64,000 nucleotides of DNA from Styela clava (GCF_964204865.1 NC_135251.1:20212001-20276000); one strand, 5' to 3'. Shown: positions 1-10,823, counted from the stretch's first letter. Translations and numbers: made by a program. Notes: generated by a model from the sequence alone, not told the origin.

Positions 1-114
1 AATGGAAATGCAGGGACGGATTGTTTAAAAGCGAGCAACATTGGGATACCAAGCTTTTCTGCCATGATCAAACACGAAATGAAGAATTGTGAATTTCTGG
101 GTGATACCTGGGCT

Positions 115-340
115 CAGTGGCATACATATAGCAAGAGGGCTACTGCCCCTTCCATGGGCACCATTTGGATGAGGGCGTAAATGTGCAAAACCTCATTTTT
201 GATAAAAACTACCTAAATAACGTATAAAAGTACCCCAAAGCAACAACCCGTAGTTAAAAATTTCAGTGTAGAGAAAGAACGATCAAGAGGGCGCATTTTG
301 GACATTTCCATAGGCGCCATTTCACGCAGATACGCCACTA
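115..340. mobile_element. Short hAT-like MITE (copy A)
   Basis: The left end reads CAGTGGCATA and the right end TACGCCACTA, an imperfect inverted pair of the kind found at hAT ends. The flanks CTGGGCT and CTGGGGC look like a decayed target duplication. The same element is at 33611-33830, and an inverted diverged piece lies near 45230. Short ORFs crossing its borders are not genes. Confidence 0.5.
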
Positions 341-650
341 CTGGGGCAAGCTTTGATATCCGGTAAAATCTGGTAGAAAGATGGTTATATAAAAAATTAA
401 AATACACTTGTTTATATAATCAAGATGGTACGACAAATCATTCCAATGTTCATTCAACATACGTGTCCGGTTGTGGACTGTCTTTTGATCTTTCCAACCA
501 GAACGCAGCTGAAATATTAAAACAGATTCAACGTAGCACGGGGCGATTATGGATTACATTTCACACCACCTATGAAAAACAGATTCTAAAAATTCAAACA
601 TTTGAGTTTCGTTTGAGGAATATTATATGCTTGGGTAATGAGTAACTATT
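341..650 (+). other. Coding-like fragment, function unknown (copy A)
   Basis: Downstream of the MITE an open frame is shared with 33831-34075. It includes the short motifs VERWLYKKLK, SGCGLS and NQNAAEILKQIQRSTGRL. The two copies differ at scattered positions but keep most of this frame, which suggests a decayed coding exon rather than random sequence. Here there is an in-frame stop early in the segment (taa at about 364), so this copy is not intact. I do not recognise the family. It could be an exon of the repeat's own protein or captured host sequence. Confidence 0.3.
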
Positions 651-2507
651 GATTTGTAATTTAATTTCTCTAATCCATCTTGTGAATTAGTTATGAAATA
701 AAAACTGAGGTTCTCAGTCTATACTCTCTAGTCTCTATAGGATAAAATTAGCCTCTATGGGTGAACAGGGTAAATTAGCAATCAAGGAATTTTAACGTCG
801 AAAATTCGATTCAACCCACCGAGTAGCGAAAGAAAGCAGCGCTGGCAAAGAACTTATTTTGACAATCGTATATATTTTAGTTTCATACACGCTATCATCA
901 AGTAATTTATTTGGTGGTAAAATCTGTCACCGCGGGCATTTCCGAGCTTTAGGATTTGTGTAATAAGAGTTATTATGCTCTCACTACGGAGGTAGACCAT
1001 GTTTGTTACAAACTAGCTAAGAGCCTTAATGTACCGGTAAACATTGCACATTTCTACATTTAATACATTCTGTCATTTGTAGCAAGTTTACAAAATTAGG
1101 AAAAAATAGGACTGAAATAGAAAATAAAGTTTTACAGCCCTTGAAATAAAGCATATAAATTCAAATCTACACAATAATATGGACCACTAACCGAATTTCG
1201 TCACGAGACTCACAAACGATAATACTCAAAATGAAGAACGCATTTGACTAAGAACGTGCTGGTAACTGATTGGCACTATAAATATTTTTCATTATTTTAT
1301 TGTTTTAGAGAAGGAAACTTCTATATGTGGATAGTACTTACTTTAAAATTTACTTATTTAGCGCTATTGTACGTGGTATTAAAGCACACAACTACTTAAA
1401 CCTTGAACGCTAAAGAGCGAGTTTGCGCAACTATCTGGTAAACCTGAAGAAAACTAAAACCAGAGTTGTTTACGCATAACAAGGAGAGGAAGTATTTGAT
1501 GATTGTGGACCTCAAACTGAAGCACGCGCGCGTCTCCAGCAAGGTTTTCAACATGATAACGAGTAAGTCATCGAAATGTTTAAATGCTCTGGTATAGGTT
1601 TGAATCATGTGGGGTTAAATTATGTGGAAGGGGATTGTTGGTCTCCTGGTTTCCCTCTTGGACTCCTGGAGGTGATTTACGTACAACTGTTCGTCATACC
1701 TCCGCCATTAAGTGCATGCATCCAGAACTAACACTGATCACCGTCCACGTAATCAAGCCGTCTTACGGATTTCCTCTCCACTGTGATAAATATGGAAAGA
1801 CAAAACTATCTACACTTACTTCAACAAACTCTCGATTCGTGAGATTCGCTTTCACCTTATTCGCTTTTCCTCGTAATCAGGACATAACCTGCATGATATA
1901 ATGATACATGCATGATATAACAAGAAAAAAAAACTATCGAATCCGAAATATTCCAGCCCAATTAAAAACGTCTTTATGATTTCAGCAAAAGCGAAATGAC
2001 CTCCGCCAATGTTATTTTGCATTCATTTTTATTTCACTTTAACACATAGATGCCTATGCCGGTACAGATAGAATGTTTCGGCTCGGAATAAATGATAGCA
2101 ACTAATTTCAGTGTGAATCAAACTCAATTTATTGAAACACGGCCACTTGCAAAGAGTAAGAGTACTTTTAGAGCATTGTTCCAACCTTTATCGTTAAAAC
2201 TACCATTCGCCTATTTTGGAACTTTTTTTCTATTTTCGACTTGTTCTTTGCCTGATTTGTGATGTCGTTTTAAAATCTAGTATACACCAAAACAATAAAA
2301 TACGACACACAAACAGTCTATTATTTAAAAGTCAATTACATTTAACCGAATCTCCATTAATATAAAGCAATGTTTCAATGAATTAACGATCGCCTTATTC
2401 ATCTCTATTTAATTAACGCGTTTGTTGAAATGAAAAGATTTTATAATAATCTAATCAAAATTCTGCTAAACTCTTGTCACGATCTCATGTAAGCACGTGT
2501 TTGCAAT

Positions 2508-2710
2508 GGTGACCGTACATTTGAACCCATGTACATTTGAACCCATGCATATATCCACGGGTTCAATCTATATGCGGGTGCTATAACCCATGGGTTAGGG
2601 TTAGTATGGGTTTAACTATCCGTGAAACAAAAAAATTCCATAGGTGCAATAGCATACAGGTGCAATTGTCATGGGTTCAAATGTACGTGGGTTCAAATGT
2701 AATGGAACCG
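2508..2710. mobile_element. 203-bp MITE, GGTGACCG family
   Basis: Flanked by a perfect direct duplication TTTGCAAT (2500-2507 and 2711-2718). Three paralogous positions, near 6538, 36583 and 39005, lack it and show the uninterrupted target. It starts GGTGACCGTACATTTGAACC and ends with the related inverted GGTTCAAATGTAATGGAACC. The subterminal GGGTTCAAATG motif repeats several times. It has no coding capacity. Related copies are at 20927-21237 and 63302-63483. The 8-base duplication suggests hAT mobilisation. Confidence 0.85.
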
Positions 2711-2819
2711 TTTGCAATATATTGGCTTAATCTGATCGCAAGAACGTGTAAGGCGATACGATAACTAAAATTCTGTAAAATTTCAACTTGATCTGCAAAA
2801 GCTAACCGACAGCAGAAGC

Positions 2820-3032
2820 ATGGAAATATATAATGTAGGCGAAGAGAAATAACACAATGATCAACAAGGTGAAATGGTAAACAGCAAATACATACATCTC
2901 TTGAGTATTGATCTGGATATTATTGCTGATTGCAATCAATTTTGCCGTGCTCATCTCTGTTTTCAAAGTCGTTTTTTAAATTATACAATTATTTCTATAG
3001 ATTTTCGTAGAAAACCTAAACAACTTAGCTAA
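2820..3032 (+). pseudogene. ORF1 of the repeat, copy A (early stop)
   Basis: This corresponds to the 70-codon ORF1 of copy B but has a stop at 2850-2852 after ten codons, where copy B reads a CAA codon. The rest of the frame is conserved up to the two-base gap before ORF2. ORF2 in this copy is open although ORF1 is broken. Confidence 0.6.
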
Positions 3033-3034
3033 CT

Positions 3035-4009
3035 ATGTCTGTACTAATTAGAGAGTTGGACGTTAATGACTTTGAGCACTTGCAGCGTCTAGTTGCAAAC
3101 AATTATGAAGAAAAATTGATTAAGGATATTGAAAATTGCCAAGTGGTTATGGAAGAAGGCTTCAAAATGATAGGACAACTTCTTTATACAAAGAAACCAA
3201 ATAGAGCTACAATGACAACCAATGTTCAAACGAAGAATCTTGGCAAAAGATCGAATCATGGTAACATAACGGTAAATTACTACCGAATGATGTACATCAG
3301 ATTTGGCACAAGAATGTCAGTCTTAATGGTAGAAGCTAAGATGGAGGCTATTGTTCTGCATGTTACTGTGATCGATCCAACATGTCGGAGCGAATGGCGA
3401 GGTCTGCCCTTCATTAAGACAATACATCCTATCCTACCTGCAACAGCTCCTCGGGTCCCAAATCTTATGAAACTGCCAGAAGGGTTACTGGAAACGACCA
3501 CAATGCAATCATTCTGTTTTGAAGTGGACCACATAAGAGTGGTACACGCCAATTTTGTGGAAAGCTGCGATCACAGGTATTGTGACGGACGTTACGGAAT
3601 TGAATGTCCAGGCAGTACCGTAGACAAGAAAATGAGTGTTTTAAGAATTAGGATTGACATTCCGGTACTTGACGTTGAATGGGAGCACAGTAGCAGAACG
3701 ATCGCTCTTGCCGTTTTCGATCATTCATTCCTGAAGGTGACTCCAAGTAAATTAAATTATGTTGAAATGTTGCGTTTTTCAAAGAATGCATTGCGACTAC
3801 ACAAAAGATTCCGTGTATTGGGTTGGTTTAGGCCAGGAAAAAGTGGGTCGGACACGCTGACAAGCAGTTTCAAATTGCACATAAGCGAGCTCAAAGTACT
3901 TGGTGGGAAATTGACACGGTTTGAAAGCGGAGACCTTGTGGTGTCGGAGGGCCATAATATGCCTCCTAAAAGAGCACGAACCAATGAACAATCTAGTTCT
4001 AGTTCTTAA
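3035..4009 (+). CDS. ORF2 of the repeat, copy A (324 aa, unknown)
   Basis: Open from ATG to TAA. It matches copy B along its whole length except for a ten-residue in-frame deletion after residue 109. I do not recognise the family. Visible features are an acidic, helix-prone N-terminus, a Cys/His cluster around residue 179 (CDHRYCDGRYGIEC), and a basic, serine-rich tail (PPKRARTNEQSSSSS) that looks like a nuclear localisation signal. There is no signal peptide, membrane segment, P-loop or obvious transposase, polymerase or protease motif. From about residue 220 onward the DNA is nearly identical to copy B, indicating recent duplication or gene conversion. Expression is unproven. Confidence 0.55.
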   Translation: MSVLIRELDVNDFEHLQRLVANNYEEKLIKDIENCQVVMEEGFKMIGQLLYTKKPNRATMTTNVQTKNLGKRSNHGNITVNYYRMMYIRFGTRMSVLMVEAKMEAIVLHVTVIDPTCRSEWRGLPFIKTIHPILPATAPRVPNLMKLPEGLLETTTMQSFCFEVDHIRVVHANFVESCDHRYCDGRYGIECPGSTVDKKMSVLRIRIDIPVLDVEWEHSSRTIALAVFDHSFLKVTPSKLNYVEMLRFSKNALRLHKRFRVLGWFRPGKSGSDTLTSSFKLHISELKVLGGKLTRFESGDLVVSEGHNMPPKRARTNEQSSSSS

Positions 4010-4423
4010 AAAATGTACTATATGCTTTATTTCTCATTTAAAAATTTTATTTCTCCCTGTGATTTGTGACAAATCTATGTATGCCAGCATAATACAACTT
4101 GTACAAATTTGTATTCACATTACTTATATATAAAATAGAAGTGGTTTTATGTGCAAAATGAGTTATCGTTATTGATGTGTAATTTGTGACAGTGGACTGG
4201 TCTTTTCGTTTCGTGCTAGTGGCGTTTTAAGGTCGTGAGTGAGTAATAGTTCCATTGTGACTTTTATTAAGGTACGTCCAAGATTCAAAATAACTTGAAA
4301 TGTCTGACAAGCCAGTTTGACAGCGTTTAAGCATTTCAAGCTCTCATTTTTAATAAGTCTAAAAAATTGAAAATTCGAGTCATACACTGAAAACGTATTT
4401 TATGTTTGGCCTATACAAAGTAA

Positions 4424-4924
4424 TGGACCTTTCCCCGACCTTTGACCCCCGAAAAATTCTTTCTATACTTTACCATTGCAAAATTTTCGGCGCTATTTTA
4501 AGAGTGCTTTTGCGAGTTGGCGTCTGTAAAATGGGGTATGTGTTTTAAACCATCATTATGAATCATCGCATACAACAATCTGTTTTTTGAAAGTACCGGT
4601 AAAGAATTTTAGCCTAGTTTATCACAGCTATTTCTACACTAATTTTTTATTACTGCAATTAAATTAAAACTCCTAGGAAGACAGAGTAATCATTGAATTA
4701 TCTGATTTATATTTAGGTTTCCGAAACACAACTGAAAACTAACGAATAGAGTTCAAAAACGCGAAAACGAGGTAATGTTTACGACCACGCTTGAAAATCT
4801 GTCTGAGTGAGAAAAGTGTCTGAGCGGATGCGAAAAGGGAGCATTATTACGTCACTTTTTGCATCTTGCTAATTGGCTAATGTCACGAAGTAAACAAAGA
4901 AGTCGATGCTCGGGGAAAGGTCCA
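4424..4924. mobile_element. 501-bp MITE with TGGACCTTTCCCCGA ends (unit A)
   Basis: Begins TGGACCTTTCCCCGA and ends with its exact reverse complement. The equivalent place in copy E (about 40768) runs straight through without it, so it is a discrete insertion or a clean excision. It is non-coding. A second copy is at 8281-8781 and a diverged partial relative at about 61370-61735. I could not define a target duplication longer than one or two bases. Confidence 0.75.
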
Positions 4925-6646
4925 TTGAAGTGAAGATCACGACAAAAAATTTTCGTCACGGTTGAGTGAACACGGACCCTGCAATTGGTAGAAATCGACA
5001 TCCATGAAGAATTATCAGTTTATGATGTGTTATTTAAACTACTTAATGAACTAAAGTGGCTGGGGGCTACGCGCCGGACGAATTTCCGCCATTCAACCGG
5101 CGCAACGACCCTGGTGCTTCCATCAAACTCATAATAAAACATCCGCTTGTTTATACTCAATCTCTTCCTTACATTTCCCCTCGCGGGTATCGCAGCGACC
5201 GTCCCAGGATGGATCATGCGCACTCACACTTTTGTACAATTTAAGTGTGGTATAATTATCCATTATAGTAATATTAATAACAAAGATATACAGAATATTA
5301 GTAGCTGTATATCAGCAAATACTGAGCAAAATTCTCCTCGTTTCGGAACGTTGAGGGAAATAAATTTAAAAGAGTCTATGATAAAAAGTTAACCTACCTT
5401 GCTTATGCTTGAGACACGCCGGAAAGCCGTACCTTGCTCCACATGTTTTTCACTTACATTGGATGCTTTTAAGCACTGATTGACAATTTCTGAAGCAAAA
5501 TAAAACCACTGTAAAAAGCGCCGAAAATTTTGGAAGGTTATATTAAATTTTCTTTAATTAAATTGTTTAATTCGCATTTGTTTTTATCTCAGACGCAGTG
5601 GAAATACTACATAAATTTCATAAACAGTTTTCAGCTTCCATTAAATACATTAATTAAGGACTAAATGTACACTACGATTTCGGTAACAAAAACATCGGAT
5701 TCTGATTATGCCCGTTAGGAACTAATAATAACTATAGCTAACTAATCCCGATAAGCGATATGAACTGATTACCGGACGAGAAGCCGTGGTGTCCACGTAA
5801 TCAAGCCGTCTTACGGATTTCCTCTCCACTGTGATAAATATGGAAAGACAAAAATATCTACACTTACTTCAACAAACTCTCGATTCGTGAGATTCGCTTT
5901 CACCTTATTCGCTTTTCCTCGTAATCAGGACATAACCTGCATGATATAATGATACATGCATGATATAACAAGTTAAAAAACTATCGAATCCGAAAATATT
6001 CCAGCCCAATTAAAAAAGGGCTTTATGATTTCAGCAAAAGCGAAATGACCTCCGCCAATGTTATTTTGCATTCATTTTTATTTCACTTTAACACATAGAT
6101 GCCTATGCCGGTACAGATAGAATGTTCCGGCTCGGAATAAATGATAGCAACTGATTTCAGTGTGAATTAAACTCAATTTATGAAACACGGCCACTTGCAA
6201 AGAGTAAGAGTACTTTTAGAGCATTGTTCCAACCTTTATCGTTAAAACTACCATTCGCCTATTTTGGAACTTGTTTATTTTCGACTTGTTCTTTGCCTGA
6301 TTTGTGATGTCGTTTTAAAATCTAGTATACACCAAAACAATAAAATACGACAGACAAACACAGTCTATTATTTAAAAGTCAATTACATTCAACCGAATCT
6401 CCATTAAATGTTTCAATGAATTAACGGTCGCCTTATTCATCTCTATTTAATTAACGCGTTTTTTGAAATGAAAAGATTTTATAATAATCTAATCAAAATT
6501 CTGCTAAACTCTTGTCACGATCTCATGTAAGCACGTGTTTGCAATATATTGGCTTAATCTGATCGCAAGAACGTGTAAGGCGATACGATAACTAAAATTC
6601 TGTAAAATTTCAACTTGATCTGCAAAAGCTAACCGACAGCAGAAGC

Positions 6647-6859
6647 ATGGAAATATATAATGTAGGCGAAGAGATACAACACCATGATCAACAAGGTGGA
6701 ATGGTAAACAGCAAATACATACATCTCTTGAGTATTGATCTGGATATTATTGCCGATTGCACTCAATTTTGCCGCGCTCATCTCTGTTTTCAAAGTCGTT
6801 TTTTAAATTATACAATTATTTCTATAGATTTTCGTAGAAAACCTAAACAACTTAGCTAA
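6647..6859 (+). CDS. ORF1 of the repeat, copy B (70 aa, unknown)
   Basis: ATG to TAA, 70 residues, ending two bases before the ATG of ORF2. The N-terminal half is polar and the C-terminal part is basic (DFRRKPKQLS). Just upstream, CTAAC followed by GACAGCAG looks like a branch point and 3' splice site, so ORF1 could begin in a spliced transcript. The same layout is kept in copy E, while copies A and D are broken. It could be a small protein, an upstream ORF controlling ORF2, or chance. Function is unknown. Confidence 0.4.
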   Translation: MEIYNVGEEIQHHDQQGGMVNSKYIHLLSIDLDIIADCTQFCRAHLCFQSRFLNYTIISIDFRRKPKQLS

Positions 6860-6861
6860 AT

Positions 6862-7866
6862 ATGTCTGTACTAATTAGAGAGTCGGACGTTAATTACTTT
6901 GAGCACTTGCAGCGTCTAGTTGCAAACAATTATGAAGAAAAATTGATTGAGGATATAGAAAATTGCCAAGTGGTTATGGAAGAAGGCTTCAAAATGATAG
7001 GAGAACTTCTTCATACAAAGAAACCAAATAGAGCTGCAATGACAACCAATGTTCAAACGAAGAATCTTGGCAAAAGATCGAATCATGGTAACATAACGGT
7101 AAATTACTACCGAATGATGCACATCAGATTTGGCACAAGAATGTCAGTCTTAATGGTGGAAGCTAGGATGGAGGCTATTGTTCTGCGATTGGAAAACAGG
7201 CTCCAAATTGGACAACATGTTACTGTGATCGATCCAACATGTCGGAGCGAATGGCGAGGTCTGCCCGTCATTAAGACAATACATCCTATCCTACCTGCAA
7301 CAGCTCCTCGGGTCCCAAATCTTATGAAACTGCCAGAAGGGTTACTGGAAACGACCACAATGCAATCATTCTGTTTTGAAGTGAACCCCATAAGAGTGGT
7401 ACACGCCAATTTTGTGGAAAGCTGCGATCACAGGTATTGTGACGGACGTTACGGAATTGAATGTCCAGGCAGTACCGTAGACAAGAAAATTAATGTTGTA
7501 AGAATTGGGATTGACATTCCGGTACTTGACGTTGAATGGGAGCACAGTAGCAGAACGATCGCTCTTGCCGTTTTCGATCATTCATTCCTGAAGGTGACTC
7601 CAAGTAAATTAAATTATGTTGAAATGTTGCGTTTTTCAAAGAATGCATTGCGACTGCACAAAAGATTCCGTGTATTGGGTTGGTTTAGGCCAGGAAAAAG
7701 TGGGTCGGACACGCTGACAAGCAGTTTCAAATTGCACATAAGCGAGCTCAAAGTACTTGGTGGGAAATTGACACGGTTTGAAAGCGGAGACCTTGTGGTG
7801 TCGGAGGGCCATAATATGCCTCCTAAAAGAGCACGAACCAATGAACAATCTAGTTCTAGTTCTTAA
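6862..7866 (+). CDS. ORF2 of the repeat, copy B (334 aa, unknown, intact)
   Basis: The longest uninterrupted member of the family. It includes the ten residues (RLENRLQIGQ) missing from copy A. Features: a helix-prone N-terminal 60 residues, a middle region with the motifs DPTCRSEWRGLP and NLMKLPEGLLE, a Cys/His cluster at about residues 189-202, and a C-terminal PPKRAR stretch followed by five serines. Compared with copy A I count 15 amino-acid-changing and 3 silent substitutions by eye, so there is no sign of strong constraint between these two. It is not matched to any family I know. It might be a protein of a non-autonomous mobile element, a lineage-specific host gene or an old viral gene. 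None of these is shown. Confidence 0.6.
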   Translation: MSVLIRESDVNYFEHLQRLVANNYEEKLIEDIENCQVVMEEGFKMIGELLHTKKPNRAAMTTNVQTKNLGKRSNHGNITVNYYRMMHIRFGTRMSVLMVEARMEAIVLRLENRLQIGQHVTVIDPTCRSEWRGLPVIKTIHPILPATAPRVPNLMKLPEGLLETTTMQSFCFEVNPIRVVHANFVESCDHRYCDGRYGIECPGSTVDKKINVVRIGIDIPVLDVEWEHSSRTIALAVFDHSFLKVTPSKLNYVEMLRFSKNALRLHKRFRVLGWFRPGKSGSDTLTSSFKLHISELKVLGGKLTRFESGDLVVSEGHNMPPKRARTNEQSSSSS

Positions 7867-8280
7867 AAAATGTACTATATGCTTTATTTCTCATTTAAAA
7901 ATTTTATTTCTCCCTGTGATTTGTGACAAATCTATGTATGCCAGCATAATACAACTTGTACAAATTTGTATTCACATTACTTATATATAAAATAGAAGTG
8001 GTTTTATGTGCAAAATGAGTTATCGTTATTGATGTGTAATTTGTGACAGTGGACTGGTCTTTTCGTTTCGTGCTAGTGGCGTTTTAAGGTCGTGAGTGAG
8101 TAATAGTTCCATTGTGACTTTTATTAAGGTACGTCCAAGATTCAAAATAACTTGAAATGTCTGACAAGCCAGTTTGACAGCGTTTAAGCATTTCAAGCTC
8201 TCATTTTTAATAAGTCTAAAAAATTGAAAATTCGAGTCATACACTGAAAACGTATTTTATGTTTGGCCTATACAAAGTAA

Positions 8281-8781
8281 TGGACCTTTCCCCGACCTTT
8301 GACCTCCGAAAAATTCTTTCTATACTTTACCATTGCAAAATTTTCGGCGCTATTTTAAGAGTGCTTTTGCGAGTTGGCGTCTGTAAAATGGGGTATGTGT
8401 TTTAAACCATCATTATGAATCATCGCATACAACAATCTGTTTTTTGAAAGTACCGGTAAAGAATTTTAGCCTAGTTTATCACAGCTATTTCTACACTAAT
8501 TTTTTATTACTGCAATTAAATTAAAACTCCTAGGAAGACAGAGTAATCATTGAATTATCTGATTTATATTTAGGTTTCCGAAACACAACTGAAAACTAAC
8601 GAATAGAGTTCAAAAACGCGAAAACGAGGTAATGTTTACGACCACGCTTGAAAATCTGTCTGAGTGAGAAAAGTGTCTGAGCGGATGCGAAAAGGGAGCA
8701 TTATTACGTCACTTTTTGCATCTTGCTAATTGGCTAATGTCACGAAGTAAACAAAGAAGTCGATGCTCGGGGAAAGGTCCA
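8281..8781. mobile_element. 501-bp MITE with TGGACCTTTCCCCGA ends (unit B)
   Basis: Near-identical to the element at 4424-4924, with the same inverted ends. It lies at the same position in the unit, so it was probably copied with the unit rather than inserted twice. Confidence 0.75.
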
Positions 8782-9641
8782 TTGAAGTGAAGATCACGAC
8801 AAAAAATTTTCGTCACGGTTGAGTGAACACGGACCCTGCAATTGGTAGAAATCGACATCCATGAAGAATTATCAGTTTATGATGTGTTATTTAAACTACT
8901 TAATGAACTAAAGTGGCTGGGGGCTACGCGCCGGACGAATTTCCGCCATTCAACCGGCGCAACGACCCTGGTGCTTCCATCAAACTCATAATAAAACATC
9001 CGCTTGTTTATACTCAATCTCTTCCTTACATTTCCCCTCGCGGGTATCGCAGCGACCGTCCCAGGATGGATCATGCGCACTCACACTTTTGTACAATTTA
9101 AGTGTGGTATAATTATCCATTATAGTAATATTAATAACAAAGATATACAGAATATTAGTAGCTGTATATCAGCAAATACTGAGCAAAATTCTCCTCGTTT
9201 CGGAACGTTGAGGGAAATAAATTTAAAAGAGTCTATGATAAAAAGTTAACCTACCTTGCTTATGCTTGAGACACGCCGGAAAGCCGTACCTTGCTCCACA
9301 TGTTTTTCACTTACATTGGATGCTTTTAAGCACTGATTGACAATTTCTGAAGCAAAATAAAACCACTGTAAAAAGCGCCGAAAATTTTGGAAGGTTATTA
9401 TTCTTTAATTAAATTGTTTAATTCGCATTTGTTTTTATCTCAGACGCAGCGGAAATACTACATAAATTTCATAAACAGTTTTCAGCTTCCATTAAATACA
9501 TTAATTAAGGACTAAATGTACATTACGATTTCGGTAACAAAAACATCGGATTCTGATTATGCCCGTTAGGAACTAATAATAACTATAGCTAACTAATCCC
9601 GATAAGCGATATGAACTGATCACCGGACGAGAATCCGTGGT

Positions 9642-9821
9642 GTCCACGTAATCAAGCCGTCTTACGGATTTCCTCTCCACTGTGATAAATATGGAAAGAC
9701 AAAAATATCTACACTTACTTCAACAAACTCTCGATTCGTGAGATTCGCTTTCACCTTATTCGCTTTTCCTCGTAATCAGGATATAACCTACATGATATAA
9801 TGATACATGCATGATATAACA
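9642..9821 (+). repeat. Truncated third unit of the tandem array
   Basis: The first 180 bases of the unit start again here and stop abruptly at 9821 (after GCATGATATAACA). The sequence beyond belongs to another repeat family. This is the right border of the first array. Confidence 0.85.
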
Positions 9822-10820
9822 TAATCATCATCGTCACAGGACCAGGGAAGCAGGAACATTGCGGGTTGCGGCAGCTGTTCCACAGTTCCAGCCTTAATCA
9901 GGATATGAATGAATTGTTCGTAAAAATAATTCTTGTTTTTTCTCCATATCCATATATTTGAGCATAGTTCTCCTGTTTCATAAAAAGACCTACGCTAAAA
10001 TGAACATAGGCAGTATTACTATATAATGTTTCACATGAAGAGGTACTTGGCGCGGCATCGGTATATATTGTATGAATCAATATTCCGAGTGCTCACGCCA
10101 AATTATATCCGTTACATAAAAACTCAGTAGGCAGTTATCAGTTAGTTGGCAAATAATTTTTAAAATAGCTATTATTTTACCAGATAGGCAAAATTGCCTT
10201 CAGTATTCATTTAGCTCAGGTTTATGGGTTTTATTTGGATACTAAAATTCGAGGTTTGAAATGTACATGGAAAAACTCATTTTCTCCGAGGGTCAAATAT
10301 GTTATACAAAGTTGTTATTTTTATGAAGTGATCAATAGGTTCAAACATAATATATATGTGCTTTTTGTGAATAAATTTGTTGAGAAACTGTGAATTTTAT
10401 GAATCGAAACCGTGGTCCTTGTCGGAAGTCAGATATCCAGCAATAACAACAAACAGTGATTAGCATTCGTACTAATTATTGTTGTTAAAGATGTTGTAAT
10501 TATGCCTAATGTATTTGGATTAACATAGCAAAATACGTTTTCAATCCACATTATAATACAATTTATACTTTATTCAAAGAAGCTAATAGTAATGTATCGA
10601 TAAATTCCGAAACGTTAGTGCAATTCGTAATGCAGTTCACCTATCTATAATACCTTTATTTCCGGGCTATCTAGCTAAATTCTCTACAGACCATCGACGG
10701 AATATAATTTTGTGACAATTTCGTTTTTTCAGCTAATTAGAAAGACAAATAATAAAAACAATACTTATCAATGTTTTCAATTATTGATACGTTTCACAGT
10801 GATCATTTCAGGCCAGAACT
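9822..10820. repeat. Intergenic, start is a dispersed hAT-related fragment
   Basis: The first 200 bases resemble 21692-21860 and parts of the hAT interior (17460-17600). They share an ATCATTGTCACAGGNCCTGG-like motif and a TATTTGAGCAT stretch. The rest, to the first sulfotransferase exon, shows no coding sequence I can support. Confidence 0.4.
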
Positions 10821-10823
10821 GTG

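Larger units (their letters stand above)
1..1742 (+). repeat. Left segment of ORF1-ORF2 repeat, copy A
   Basis: This stretch recurs almost base for base from 33497 onward, and its right part recurs again from 37677. It precedes the 3.85 kb body in copies A, D and E but is absent before copy B, so it is an optional left extension of the repeat. It holds a small hAT-like MITE, a coding-like fragment and otherwise no recognisable gene. The window edge cuts it, so the true left end is not visible. Compared with copies D and E it lacks about 18 bases just before the shared body, near 1741. Confidence 0.85.
1743..5790 (+). repeat. Tandem repeat unit A (about 3.85 kb body plus a MITE)
   Basis: The unit starts at GTCCACGTAATCAAGCC and the same sequence restarts at 5791 and 9642, giving a head-to-tail array. 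Units A and B differ mainly by the 203-base MITE at 2508, a 30-base in-frame deletion in ORF2 and scattered substitutions. From ORF2's end rightward they are nearly identical. The unit carries a broken ORF1, an open ORF2 and a 501-base MITE. Confidence 0.9.
5791..9641 (+). repeat. Tandem repeat unit B (3.85 kb)
   Basis: Second head-to-tail unit, joined directly to the right end of unit A within the sequence CACCGGACGAGAA, or its near copy, and running to the same sequence at about 9620. It carries the only copy in which both ORF1 and ORF2 are intact. It lacks the 203-base MITE of unit A, so the array expanded either before that insertion or from a unit without it. Confidence 0.9.

Noticed and set aside
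2597..2612. Telomere-like GGGTTAGGGTTAG (also 51620)
   Set aside because: Only two units, inside or near MITEs. Not an interstitial telomere array.
3280..3552. Antisense open frames across ORF2 (also 3757-3991, 7107-7409, 7614-7848, 37149-37451, 39581-39883, 40091-40325)
   Set aside because: They mirror ORF2 and open or close with it. No independent start context or family features.
5020..5392. Overlapping short ORFs conserved in units A and B (also 8877-9249, 40900-41100)
   Set aside because: Conserved only because the units are near-identical. Copy E changes length and frame. No motif.
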